Of a DNA stretch of 64,000 bases, positions 45,201 to 57,600 are shown in pieces. Both the position numbers and the translations under genes were made by a program. This stretch comes from Gnetum montanum (lineage: Eukaryota > Streptophyta > Gnetopsida > Gnetales > Gnetaceae): assembly GCA_015680685.1 (NCBI GenBank), contig MNCI01022623.1:57503-121502 (forward strand), in the 5' to 3' direction. Below the pieces are notes generated by a model. It was given only the letters and a program-made list of their open reading frames with translations. It searched no databases and was not told the origin of the DNA. Position 1 is the stretch's first letter, and each line of letters starts with the position of its first letter.

Positions 45201-47339
45201 AGACATGTCAAAAGTGGCCAAAACTCAGCATTGATGCAGTTTTTAGATCAAAAGTGAGGGTGCATGGTGGGGCCCACCATCCAAATTTTAAACTTTTGAA
45301 TTCTTAATCTAACTCCCATAAATCTTAGGATGGAAGAGAATTTCCCACCCTTGCACTTCAATTCACTTGGAGTTATGGTGCACTTAATAGGCAATTGGGG
45401 TTTAGAGGTGGACGTTTTAGGTTTTGATGTGGTTTTTATTGTGAAATTTCACAAGTTTCAATCATAATTGTCATTCTGCACAATCAACACTTTAGTGAAG
45501 AGTTTCAAAGGAAATTTTTGCAATAGAGAGCATCCATCTTCAACGTAAAAACATCTAGTCTTCCCTACAATTAGCATTGAACCTCTATTCTTCTTAGTTT
45601 CTAACCATTCCCAGTGTTGAGCTTATCATGGTGTCCAAGCAGCATGTGGGAAAGAGATAAAATCTAGGGATTTAGAAGGTAGATGAGTAGGAAAGGGATC
45701 TATTAGGGTTACTTAGATACACCTCAATCCATTCTTCATTCATGGCTGCTCCAAGGTAGGCAATCCTAGCCATTTTTTGCTTAGTTTCTAACTATTTTTT
45801 TCTTGTTTTTCTTGCCTTGTGTTGGGCTATTTTCTTCATATCTACATTGATAGAGGAGGTAAAAAAAAGTTTTGAAAAAATATTCCCTCTTATTTTAGCT
45901 ATTTCTATGTAGATCTATGGTTGTTTTGTTGTTTAGGCCTTGGTAGATTTACTTTTTTAAAATTAGGCTTGTTATTTTCATGTTTTTTTCCCAAAATTTG
46001 GGGGTAAGGCCATTTTTCTTAGATCTAGGCTAAAAGATTCATCAAAACCAAATTTTGAAAGAATACTACCCCTTTATTTTTATATTATTTTAAATGGGTA
46101 TCAAATTTTTTGGTTATTTTTTCATGGCTATGTTAAATTAGGCTTTATCAATTTTTAGGCTTTTTACATGAAAAAAGAAAGCAATGTTGTGTATTTTTTA
46201 TTAAGAGAAAAACTACATATTTCTAATATTTGATGTTATGGGTTTTTAGCCCTACATTTGAGCTTTCCAATGGTTATTTTTTCGTTCAATTTGGCTTTGA
46301 GATGATTAAGTTATGGTTATTTTCCTAAGGTCATGTAGTTAGGTTTTTTATGCCATTTTCAAAATTTCATGTAAGGTCATGAATTTTCTTTAAGCAAACA
46401 GTAGGGGTTTTGGCTATTTTTAGTTTGGCTAGGTAGGTCTTGGCTTTAGCTTTCTAGTGGAGGTGGGATTACTTTGATTGGAATTGAAAAATATTTTTAA
46501 TAAAGTTTTTATTAAACCTATGTCGAAAGGAGGTTTGTGCCATTTTCAAATTTTTGTCCAAATTGGTAAAATTTTTCTAAATAGATGGTAAGAGTTTTGA
46601 ATTTTTTTTAAGCATGATCATGTATGACTTGCTTTAAGCTTTCAAATGGTGGTGGAGTCACTTTTTTTGGCCCATAAAGGAATTTCTAACAAATTGTTTA
46701 CCAACCTAGTGTGAAAAGAGGTTAATGGTGATGACTACAATTTTTGCTAGATTTGGTTATATTATATGCAAACGATGGTTATGTATTTCTAGTTGTAATG
46801 GCTATGGTTGAAAGATTCATGATTTTAGGATTCCTTTCATGGTGGAATCACTAAAATTGAAGCTTGAATGAATTTTTAATAAATTTTTGGTTATTGATAT
46901 CTTAATAAGGTTAAATTTTGGTTGCAATAATCTAAGCCTTTGCAAATGGATGTGGTTGACATGTGTAGAGAATTTTCTCGTCAACTTCCATTCCTTTGGG
47001 AATTGCTAAATATGTAGAACTTATGTTTTAATTTTTTTTAGGAAAAGTAAAGGTGTTTACTATTTTTAACAAGCATCTTACTATGGGTATTTTTTCTAAG
47101 TTTTAATGCTTTTTTAAAGGTTATGCATGGTTTAAACTAAAGCCTAATTTTGGTTATGAAGTTTTGGCTACAATATTTTGGTTAGTAAAAGGCTATGAAA
47201 GGTTGTAATAATTCTTCTTGTGGAATTTCTTAAGCAAACTTGAATAAACACCTTAGAGCCTTTTATAGAGGCTAATTTCACCCCTAACTAAGATGTTTTT
47301 CCAAACTTGTTAAGAAATTCTAATTGGTCATAATGTTTT
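45201..47339. other. AT-rich region left of the element 3 antisense gene
   Basis: GGTGGGGCCCACC at about 45266 and its surroundings reappear inverted at 63.94-64.0 kb. From 45.8 to 47.3 kb the sequence is T-rich with no motif. CATTCATGGCTGCTCCAAG followed by GTAGGC near 45740 looks like a tiny first exon and donor of the antisense gene, which would make intron 1 about 1.6 kb; weak evidence. Confidence 0.35.
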
Positions 47340-50300
47340 TACTTTCCCACGCAAGGTCTTCCTAAAGCCCATACTCATCATTGTGGAGTTAGTGGACATC
47401 TTATGATATATTGGCCATCCCAAGGCCAACACCCCACTCCTTGACATGCCTTTGGAAAAGGTATCACTATGCTTCCAACACGGGGTAAGGGAATTCCTTG
47501 CCTACATCCTATAGAATTTCAATGTGATGTTGTAGTCACACTTGTCCAAGAATGTGGCTGGAACCATTGTGAAGTCACTACTCCCTCAGGCATCCAGCTT
47601 GATTACCAGATTTATTACCAACAATCTACCTCCTAAGATAGTAGGGGGGAGAAGTAGATGTGATTAGCCCATGTTTCCTTACAAAGATTTGGACCATGCC
47701 AGAGTACAGCCAGTACAATGCTAATAATGCTCTAATAGTGGCACAAAGAGCCCACACATTGTTCAAGAACCCACCTGACACTATGTACCATCTATAGGGA
47801 TAAGCATGGTTATTGTAGTATTTTTATGTTTTTTGGCTTTATTGGCTAAAATACCTTTTCGAACTTCATTGGTTTTATGAACTTCTTGTAGGTACTGAGT
47901 CAATGACCAAGGCTTGATCATTAATGATCAAACCTTGGTGATGGCTCAAACGACCCTAGATGTATTCACAAAGGGCCCCTAGATCAAAACTATTATGTAT
48001 GAACAATTAAGAGGGGACATTGATGGATACACTAGTAGATTTAACCTTGTCTACAAGAACTGTGTGGATGAGAGAACGATACATAACTGGTGGGTGGGCT
48101 TCAAGAGCTTATTGGATCAGACCTTGGAAACTAGTACCTTTGTTCAAACCACACTGAAGAAGAAGAAGAAAGGTAAACATAAAGGTTATAGTTGCTAATG
48201 TTTTATGGTTATGAAAATCCTAAGTGTTCTATTAAACTTGCTTACGTTGACGCTAAACATTAGTTATTGACTTGCAAGACCTTCCACCTTTATTGATGTC
48301 ACCTTACCACTTATAGGACATCATGAGGATACCCTCATGTTGAAGTTTGATGAGGTGATACTAGCACAGGAGTGGTTGAAGGGATAGACGCCTGGATACA
48401 TTCAAGCAAACATTCAGTGTGTGAGTTTGCTTGATTTGTTTATGATACCTATCCATTCAATCCCTGTTGTAGACATGCTACACATCATTAACTTCTTCAA
48501 TGAGGAGGCTGGTCATTTNAGACATGCTACACATCATTAACTTCTTCAATGAGGAGGCTGGTCATTTTAGCACTACAATTTGAGACGTGAAGATTAACAT
48601 GGACGTTGATGAGGGCCTCTTTTGCAACTTGTTTGGTGTCTCCATTGATGAGGCAAAGGTTACCACTAGAATAGTGAACGAATCAGGCCATTGTGAGGAA
48701 TTTTTGGAGTGGGTTGGTGCTAGCATGGATTATTCCAAAATTTCCATGGATAGCTTTATGAACCCTGATGTAAAGGAATCATATCCTTTATTCAACTCTC
48801 ATGCATTTCCCAAAATATTATGCAAAAGAAGGTTATTGAAATCGTGCAGGGGTGGACCTTTAAGAAGGTCCTGATGGATGACACCAAGTTCAACTAGGTA
48901 GCTGCTTTGGCTATTGGGATTTAGGATGAGATCATCAGACTCTGTGAGGACACCTCTACCATAATCTACATGCATTTTGCATTTTTTGTAGGTTCATTGA
49001 AGAGGTTTGTGGAGTTTCTAGTGGTTTGAAGAAATGGATGATGGGTTGCCCAAGATCCAAGTCAACTTTCTAGGTCTTGGATAAAGCACATTTATCCAAT
49101 AGTGCAAGCCCAAAACCCACCAATGGGGATGGATGATACATTGTCCATTATCACCAAGGATCTTGATGGTAGGTGGTGTGAGTCCCTTGATAGCATAGAT
49201 GACGAGGAGCCTCTCACATTTCCACTGAGCATCTTGGAGGCCAAAAGACAATGTAGAAGGCCAAAGGGGCAACCAAAGAGAAATGTAAGAGGCCTATGGA
49301 AGAAGCACCGCTAGCATTAGATCAAACCACCCAAAAGAAGCTTAAGTTTAAGCTTAAGCCATCGTAGCAAGTAATCATATTTAAGTTTTGGATTTTTTAT
49401 TTTATTTTGAGAATTATGGTTATATTATGGTTTTATATGATAATTGGTTTTCTATGTGTTATGGTTGTAGACAAGTGTCAAGTCCTGGTAGCCCAAGTTG
49501 CCATAGAGGAAGAATAAAGGCATGCAGAAGAGACACTCCTACAACAACTTGAGGTAGACATAAATGATCTAGATGCTTTTTTTAGTTAGGAAGTGCTAGG
49601 TACATCCCCCATTGTCATTCTAGAAGAGGAGGAGGAGGAATCTGGTATGCACATGCCTTAACGCTTCTTGTTATATCTTATTATTTTATGTTTGGTTTTT
49701 GTCCTAATCATTTGATGATTGTTATGCTTGTAGTAGTTCCTAAGCCATCAATTCAAGCCCCTATCCCTAAGTTTCATCAAAACCATGGGTAGAGGTCCCA
49801 AACAAGGTGGAATTCATGTGCAGGATGGCCATGGCCATCATTAATTAGTTGCATCAAGTTGCACCCAAGATAGGTAAGAACTTTGTTTTCTATGCCTTAG
49901 TTGTTTTGCTATGTCACAGGTTTTATGTTATGGCTATCTTAGGTTGTATACTATGTTTATAGTTGTATTTTATGGTTATGTAGTTCCTTTTGTGAAGTGG
50001 GACCCTAGCTGAGACATGGATATTGACTCCTTGTCAAAGCTTCCCTTCGATGTCTCTAGTGTACCATTGAAGTTATACGAGAATACTACTGATCTAGCAA
50101 TGTCGTGTGCACAAACTTCATGGGAGATGGATAAGTTTAAAAAATCCCTATGAAAATAGGTTATGGCATTAAGGGATAAGACTCAACAACAAGAGGAGGT
50201 GATTAGAGATTTCCAAGACCGCAAAGTCTTTGTGGAAGCCCAAGTGGCTAACGCAAGGAAATTATGGACAAAAGAGATCACATGGGCCTGCTACTAGCGT

Positions 50301-50969
50301 ACCATTGGGGACAAAGTAGTGCTCTTACAAGGGATGGTGGAATAACATATGCAGATGGACCTCATCTCCTAGAAGGTTGAGGATTGGAAAGATCATGACA
50401 CTTGGATCCTAGAGTGGGGTAAGAAACAAAAGGCCCACAAGTGGTAGTACAAGGTGGATTGTGGGGCCTTCCTCAAGTGGGTCAAGGAGGAGTTAGTTGA
50501 ATGGCACAAGAGATAGTTGTTCATCCATGGGATCCAAGCAAAGAGTGCTTAGAAACTTTTTTAGGGTACTCTTATGATGGAGCAATTTCCTACTCCTCAG
50601 ATTACCACTACTACAAGCAAGACCTCTACAACTGCTATTACTCAAGAGCCTCCTACTTGGACTATAGTAGATAGGACTAGCATCCTTTCTAGCATTGATC
50701 TTAGAGATATTGATTGGATCAGCATGATGGAGGACCAAATCCTCCATCATTTGGGGGAAGGCCTTCCACATCTACCCCTAGCATTTATGGAGCCCATATC
50801 TCCATAAGTTTGATATATTTTATGTTTTATATTTTTAGTTCTTGTTTATGGTTTTGGCTATTGGTTACTAACTCACTATTTGTTGTCATATTTTAAGCAT
50901 CAGGCAACATTGGTAGCCCCAGTGATGATGGTGGGAATGACCCACCACATCCTTCTAGATGCCCCTTAG
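47340..50969 (+). pseudogene. Antisense gene of element 3 remnant (decayed copy)
   Basis: The same gene as in elements 1 and 2, with many stops. NIF-like part at 47.37-47.81 kb: IIVELVDIL, VREFLAYIL, then ANNALIVAQRAHTLFKNPPD. Next exon at 47.9-48.2 kb: LIINDQTLVMAQTTLDVF (element 1: LIEDEGLALARTALEAF). Exon 4 part at 48.47-49.3 kb: INFFNEEAGHFS, CNLFGVSIDE, ESYPLFNSHAFPKIL. Helical part at 50.16-50.5 kb: MQMDLIS, VEDWKDHDTWILEWG. End of exon 7 near 50.76 kb: WISMMEDQILHHL, and a final acidic exon from 50904. Small expansions occur, including a 48-bp duplication at an N. Three independent copies at the same site show that the gene is part of the family. Confidence 0.7.
48471..48567 (+). repeat. 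48-bp direct duplication flanking a single N (48519)
   Basis: AGACATGCTACACATCATTA through GGCTGGTCATTT occurs at 48471-48518 and again at 48520-48567 without differences. Probably overlapping contig ends that were not merged. Confidence 0.9.
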
Positions 50970-51829
50970 CATCCTCCATCAACCTACTCTAGCATGTTGG
51001 CTATATATTTTTCTTTTACTGTTGATGGTTATTGTTAGCAAGACTATGTTATAGATGGCTGTTATTATTATTTGGACATTTTTCCACACAATGTGGTTGG
51101 GGCTATGTATGTTATGGACAATTTAAATTTAAATTTTTGGTTTCATTTAGCTATATATATATTGTTTAATTGTTGTAAATGGCTATGTTGACAATTTTAG
51201 CTATAAATTTAAATGGCTAAGTGATGTGTTTAAAGGCTATATGTAAATAAACAAAATAAATGTTTGCCAATTTAAGCCATGATAGACACAGGTTACATTG
51301 TTTTGCCAATTTAAGGCCATGACAGGACATGTTGTGTTGTGGTTACATTGCCAATTTAAGGTCATGGCAGGCCATGTTGTTTTTTTTTCTAGTTTAAGGC
51401 CATGGTGGGTTGTGTTGCAAGTTTAGAATCTTAGCAAACTATGATGCCAGTTTAAGGTCATTGCGGGCCATGTGACGCTAGTTTAAGGCCATAATAAGCC
51501 TTTGTTGAAGATAAACCTATGTATTTTTTTTGGCAATTTTATGTTTTAAAGTTTTTAAGGCTTTTTTATAGAATGAGTAAAAGTAATGAAAAAGAAAGGC
51601 TGTAATAAATAAGTAAAATTGCAAATGAAAGTAGAAACTTAGGCTACATGCATAAAGAGTAAAAAAAAGTGCATAAAAAGGTATAACAAATTAAGAAAGA
51701 AAGCTTAGGCTATATGGCCATCAGTGCATCTAGTTATAAGGGCATGGAAAGGTTAATGTGTAGTTCACTTGCATAAATTATTCCTAATCTTTGAGAGATT
51801 AGGGAATGAGTAAGGTCTATTCTACACAA
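50970..51829. repeat. Word-repeat spacer, element 3
   Basis: AT-rich, then at 51.27-51.50 kb about six units of GCCAATTTAAGGCCATGRYA followed by GGCCATGTTG. It is the decayed counterpart of the spacers at 6.9-7.1 and 37.2-37.7 kb. Nothing else is seen. Confidence 0.65.
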
Positions 51830-54800
51830 ACTTATAATCACCATCACCTTCATTGATGATGTTAAAATAGAGTTCATCTTGTAACTCAATTAGTTACCTA
51901 TTGTTGTCATCATTAGCTTTTAGTTCGCTTTTGGGTTGATGGATTTCATGGCTGGGATCTTCTTCTTGAAGCATCACTTTAGACCCCTGTTCTATGTTTA
52001 CATTGTTGACAGCCATGGAAACCAAACTATTACTACGAATGATAATTTTACCTCCCTCGTAAGGAAGGTGAATTTCTTGATGGATGGGCAAGGACATGGC
52101 CCATAATTGAGCCAACTACGGTCTTCCCAAGATAAGGTTGAACCCTGATGTCTCCTTCACCACCAAGAAATTGTCGATTGTGGAGAATTGCTCCACTACC
52201 ACAAAATCCAAGGAGATGGACTGCTTGACCAAAATCGTAGATCTGTTAAAAGACTTGAGGGTAGTTGTTGATGTATGTTGTATTTGCTCTGTCAAACATA
52301 GTTACTCAATGATGGTGCATGGGATAATGTTAGTCATAGCCCCATCATCTACATGCACCAGATACACTTTAAACTACCCTACACATATGGTTATGAATAA
52401 AGGAGCCTTAGCTACTTTGCCATTTTTGGGATTAACCTTGATTTGGCTACAACAAAATACTAAGGATGTTGACTTTTCCTTCCTTGGTGATGTAAGGACT
52501 AGCACTTATATGGATGGCTATGGGGATGTTCTCACTAATGGGGATGGAAGTTAACATTTTTACTAGCACCTCACAATGTGTGACAAAAGTCATGATCAAG
52601 TCATACAAGCTCAAAGTTGTATTATTTTGCATAAGAGATTGTTTGACCTGATCTATTACATTAAGGAAGTTTTTATCATTGGTCATGGGCTTGTGACCCT
52701 GGTTATGCTTCACTTCCTCCATGTGCCCCAAAATGTGAACTTTAGCTTTAGGTTGTGGTTGTTGGGGATTTTCCTCATTCTTCTAGTTATTGGTTTTAGG
52801 ATCCTCCTATGGCTTGTTGTTTGAAGTGGATTAAGCAAAGGAGGTCATGGATATAGCCAAGAGGGAAGTGGGCTTCAGTGGATCTACTTTCTTTCATGCC
52901 TCTATCTACTTGTCTTCCTTTGCTTGGTTGAGGTTTACTAGTTGTCAGTCGTTGGCTATGAAGAAGAGGTAGTAGCATTAGCCACCATAGGAGGTCATTG
53001 TGTAGTTGGTTGGTTTATGGCTACTTGGGTTATGTTAGGCTGGGGCACCCTAATGACAAAAGATTCTCTTGGAGACATTCATAATGGTACTTTTATGAAA
53101 AAGGGGGATCTTGAGTTAGTGGAAGTTTAAGAAGCCTCTTCATCATAAGGGGTACCTAGATCATGTATGGTTCTCTTATGGGTCTCTAATCGTCATCTAT
53201 GTTGAATGCTAAAATAACATAAGGGCTATTATTATTATTCAACGGGTCTTTGTAGACCTACATTGATTGATTTTGTGGCCAAACTAGGTTGGAAGCATCT
53301 AAGACTAGCTCTTCCCTATCTATAATCCTTTGCAAGACATCCTTCAATGCAAGGCAGAAGTTTGTGTCATGACTAGATAGTTGGAGATAATGGAAAAAGT
53401 GGTCTAGTTTGAAGTAACTAGGTAGTTGTGGATCATCTTTTTTTTTTTGAGTGGGATCCTTGGGTATTTCACATAGATGCTCGTGATTCTTTCAAGAGGC
53501 TTCAATCATCTATTTATATTGCATGCACCCACTTTTCATTAGTTGATCTAAAAACTTGGATCATTTCAAAGGCAAGGTAATGTATTTACTTTGGTCCTTC
53601 CACTCAAAATTTGACCTAGTGATAGTTGATGTGGTGGCCCTAGAGGTTGATGGTTGGTTATCAAGGGCCTTGGGTGGGTTGTTCCTTGGCCCTTGGTTAG
53701 TGGTCTTTGCTTATGTAGTTACTTTTGCTACAACTATGTTGTTTTGTTTACTCTTCTACTTGTCCCTGAATGTATGTTGATTTTTATATGCTACATAGGC
53801 TGGATCATGACTGGCCTCCATAGCATCATCTATGTTCTTGGTCTAGGAAAATGCTTGGTTGAGGGACTACTGGTCAAGATAGTAGAGTTTTGACTTGACA
53901 AAGTCATTAACTACCCCCTTGAATAAGGCCAAAAGATGGGTCTTGGCTATGGGCTCTAGTATTTTGTTCAACAGTCCATTCCACTATTGGATGAACTTCT
54001 ATATAGACTCAAGGGGTTCTTGCTTGACCTTCATGAGTTGGTCAAGCATGGTGTCAAGCTACAAATTATACTTGAAGTAGTTAATGAATTGGCCTATTAA
54101 GTCCTTATGAGAGGATATGGATCCTCTAGGTAGTGCATGGTACTAATAAAGTGCTTTCCCAATCAAGGACATAGGAAAAATCCTCATGATGGTATGAGGC
54201 CATGACTATAAGAGTAAGCACTTAGATTAAAAGGTAATAAGGAGAGCATTGGGATCACCTTCTCCATTATACTTTCTAAACAGGGGAATAAGGACACTAA
54301 GAGGATGTATCAAGGGTGGGACCATAGGACTAATGGGATCATTCTCATAGAAATCCATAATCTTGACACTTTGGAAAGTAGAGGCTTTGAGCCTCTTTCA
54401 CTCCTTTGTTAGGTCCTAGATTATTTGGAAGGCTTGATCCAGGCCCTGTGGTGGCCTTGTTGGCTATGAGAGGCTTTTGGCCTTGTTATGAGTTGTAATA
54501 TAGAAGAGAATGGTTGTGTTATGGTCATAGCTTGTGAGCCAACAAGGAAAAGGATGTTTGTACTAGTACCTAGGGAACAAACAAGATAAAAGGGGTGTAT
54601 GGCCCCTAAGTTTCTTGGGATCCCATGGTGGATCCTACACAAGCAGTTAGTGGGTTTGTAATAGTGAAAATCACCATTGATGGTTGCACAGATTGAGGCT
54701 ATGTGGTAAAAGGCATTGATAGGTTATAGGCCATGGGTTGTGGCATCGATTGAGTTTGATGCATATCTATGACTAGTGTGGGGTCAATGGTGGTAGGGTA

Positions 54801-55000
54801 GGAAGGAGTGGAATATGGTGGCACCATGACCAAGGAGAAAACAAAAGCATTGGTAGAAGATGCTATGACCTTGGGGGATGTTTATTGGAATAATCCTCCT
54901 AGGATGTTTTTGGGCTCAGATTCTACCCTAAATTCATCTTCCTCTTCTTGTTGTTCCTTCGAGCTATGCTTGTCATCTTCTTTCTCCATCTCAATTCATT
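51830..55000 (-). pseudogene. gag-pro: gag-pro of element 3 (heavily decayed)
   Basis: Protease: VHVDDGAMTNIIP near 52.35 kb, FNLILGRP near 52.15 kb, then PIHQEIHLPYEGGKIII, as in the other two elements. Gag core remains near 54.0-54.3 kb (on the - strand MSLIGKAL and YHALP-like pieces) and the C-terminal gag part near 53.9 kb. Stops and frameshifts are dense. Order and strand agree with the antisense gene at 47.3-51.0 kb and the LTR at 56.0 kb, so these belong to one element. Confidence 0.75.
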
Positions 55001-56046
55001 AGTCTAGGATATCTACATAGATATTGGTTAGAGGTATTTGGTCACAGGGGGAAGGGATGTACTTCTTAACATTGTGGTGGATGAGTTCGAACTCCCTTTT
55101 GGCTTCTACTTAAAAACGTGGAATCAACATGATAGACTATATTTTGGCATAAATGTAGTTATATCAATCTTCATTTATGGTCACAAAATTAGGACTTTTC
55201 CCCCTAACCTTCAAATATTACCTACATTTGATGATAGTAGGGTCTTTAGGGTCATAGACCCTCATGGCTTGTTGGCTAGGACCTTTACTAGTGAAGGTGA
55301 GAGGGAACTTGGTGGACTGCTAGAAAGACACGGTTATAGTGTTAAAAATAGAAGTAAATCCCAACATGTGGAATTCAAAAATGGTCAAAGAAAGTAAAAA
55401 TGACTGATAATGAAGGACTTTCTAAAATTAGTTAGTGGGGGGTAATGGGGGTTTGCCCCTTCACAAAAAATAGAAAGTTGAAAATGTTGGTGTTAAGCCT
55501 CATCCATGCTAGCCTTCCAACTACCTCTATGCTAAGTATGATGGGGGGCAGAGGGAAGAAGGAGGGTGAGATGGGGGAATCTCACATCTTTCTAATCCAA
55601 CATTGATGAGGGAGGGGAAGGCTAAAAAACAAAGTGGAAAGTTGATGTTTTTCCACTCAAACATAGTTTTAGCAGGCTGCCAATTTTCTCAATTAGGAAA
55701 GATGGAGGGAAGCTAACTTTTAGAAGTTTTATGATTTTTAAAAAGATTGCACCACCCACTTTAGAAATTAGAAAAAAGAATGACACCGAAAAGGAAAAAG
55801 GATGAAAGGTTTCAATGCTGCTTTTGGGTTGAAAAATTCATGGCAATTGCTGTGAAAACCCAACACTCAACCACCTGCAACTTCCACGCTATAGTATCTA
55901 TCATACAAAGGAAAGGGTAGCATTGGTATTTCAAATTTTTTGTTGTAAAAAATTAGAAAATGGCTTTTAACTTGTAACATTAGATATGGGGGAGATACAT
56001 TGGTCATAGAAATTGGGTGAAGGGTGTCCTTCTCATGCTAGAAAAT
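55001..56046 (-). other. Leader and decayed primer-like site of element 3
   Basis: No gene. Next to the LTR, the - strand reads TTTTCTAGCATGAGAAGGAC, a decayed form of the CTAGCGTTAGAAGGAGGACC site of element 2. A word GCTAGCCTTCC / GCTAAGTATGATGGGGG pair occurs near 55.51 kb. Confidence 0.45.
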
Positions 56047-57600
56047 TATTGCAACTGAAAAAAATTGATCACTAGAAAACCAATGGATTCGACATAGTAG
56101 CCTTAACACCGAATCCCTAGGGCCTCCAAAAAAATGAAATTTGAGGTACCCTGGATGGTCCAATAGATCACCCAGGGACTTACGAAATAGAAAATGAAGA
56201 GTTAAAAAAATATAATGCAAAAATGATTTGTAAAACGTAAAGAAAATGCAAATTGCACACAAAAATGAAACTTTAAAAATTTATTAAAACAATAAAGAAT
56301 GAGTTTAGAAAATGTGTATAAGAAATTCCCATGAGAGAGCAAAGAAGGGTTCACTAGGGCAAGAGTTCAAAGTCCATTGAAGTCGATGTGATTTACTCCA
56401 TGATTTGGGTACTAAGCCACCCCTGATGCTTTTGAACCTCCTTTGCTGCAAATTACAAATCTACAACTTTGTCATTGTTAAGGGGTGAGAAAAGTGGAAA
56501 ATTTGGTTGCCAAATTACTCCATGATAGGATTTGGAATCTCATAAATGTAATATTTATACAAAAAATCCACAAGTCTCAAGGGGGTTGCAAAGGCTACAA
56601 TGCTTCCACACTAGGGCTTAAGAGAATGCAACCATGGGAGATTACAAGGGCTCTTGAATGCTTAAAAATGCCTAAGTGTGGAAATGCCAAAAGTCTCAAA
56701 TTTCCAAAGAGTTTGGAATAAATGCTAAAGAAATGTAATTGCAAAATTGTCCACCCAATGCCAAAGTTCTATCATTGCAAACATCTCCAACCTATAAATG
56801 GTGTTTATTTTTTGTTTTATAGGTTTTGGGCCATGAATGCTATTGCAAAATGCCTATAATTTGGCTACATAATTGCTGCAAATTGGTTATCAAATTGCTA
56901 CAAAATTCTACCTTGTACAGGTGAGATGGGTGCCCAAATTTGGGGGGTTACTAGATATGGTAAGTGCTAAACCCCCATAGCCATTCCATTTACTATAAAT
57001 AGTAACGAGGGCACACCTTCTATGCTAGAGATGAATCTTCCACAGTAAGCCTTCTTCCATGCTTGTTGAAGTGGCTGATCAATGTTGGAGGACATGAAGT
57101 GATGAAATTTTGCTTTTGTGGATTCCACACTAGGGGAATGTAGGTTCCATGTTGGAGGTGGAGCCTCCACGCTGAGGGAAACTTCCATGCTAAGGAAGAA
57201 AGGTTTGCACATTGTGCATGTAGTGTCCACATTGGGGGAAAAGTTTCCATGCTGAGGGAAAAGCCCCCATCCCTCCATGTTGGGGGTAGGTGAGATTTAC
57301 CCCCTACATATGTTTCCAGTGTAGAAAAGTGTATACCCCCCATAAAACCCATCAAATTACCATTTTTGGCTTTCGAAAAGGTATTTTGACCCCCCAAGCT
57401 CAAATATAAATACTAGGTACCTTTTTTCACTTGGGGTATCATACTTTGACCACATATGAGACATTTCTTGATCTCAAAAGTATGGAATATGTAAGATTTC
57501 CCCTCATGGATTACAATCTTTACATTTACAATGAAGTTTTGCCTCAAGTTTCATGGGGTGAAAGCTACATGATGAAAATTGACCATAATATGCAAATTTA
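56047..57600 (-). repeat. LTR A (5' LTR of element 3)
   Basis: It aligns with 59260-60836 over most of its length (AAAATGAAATTTGAGGT; TCCACAAGTCTCAAGG; TTGGGGGGTTACTA; CACATTTACAATGAA; GGGGTGAAAGCTAC). Its outer end breaks off after ATATGCAAA, lacking the terminal GGTGTTTCA, so it is truncated or disrupted. Words TTCCATGCTGAGGGAAA and TCCACACTAGGGGAA crowd 57.02-57.29 kb. Confidence 0.75.
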
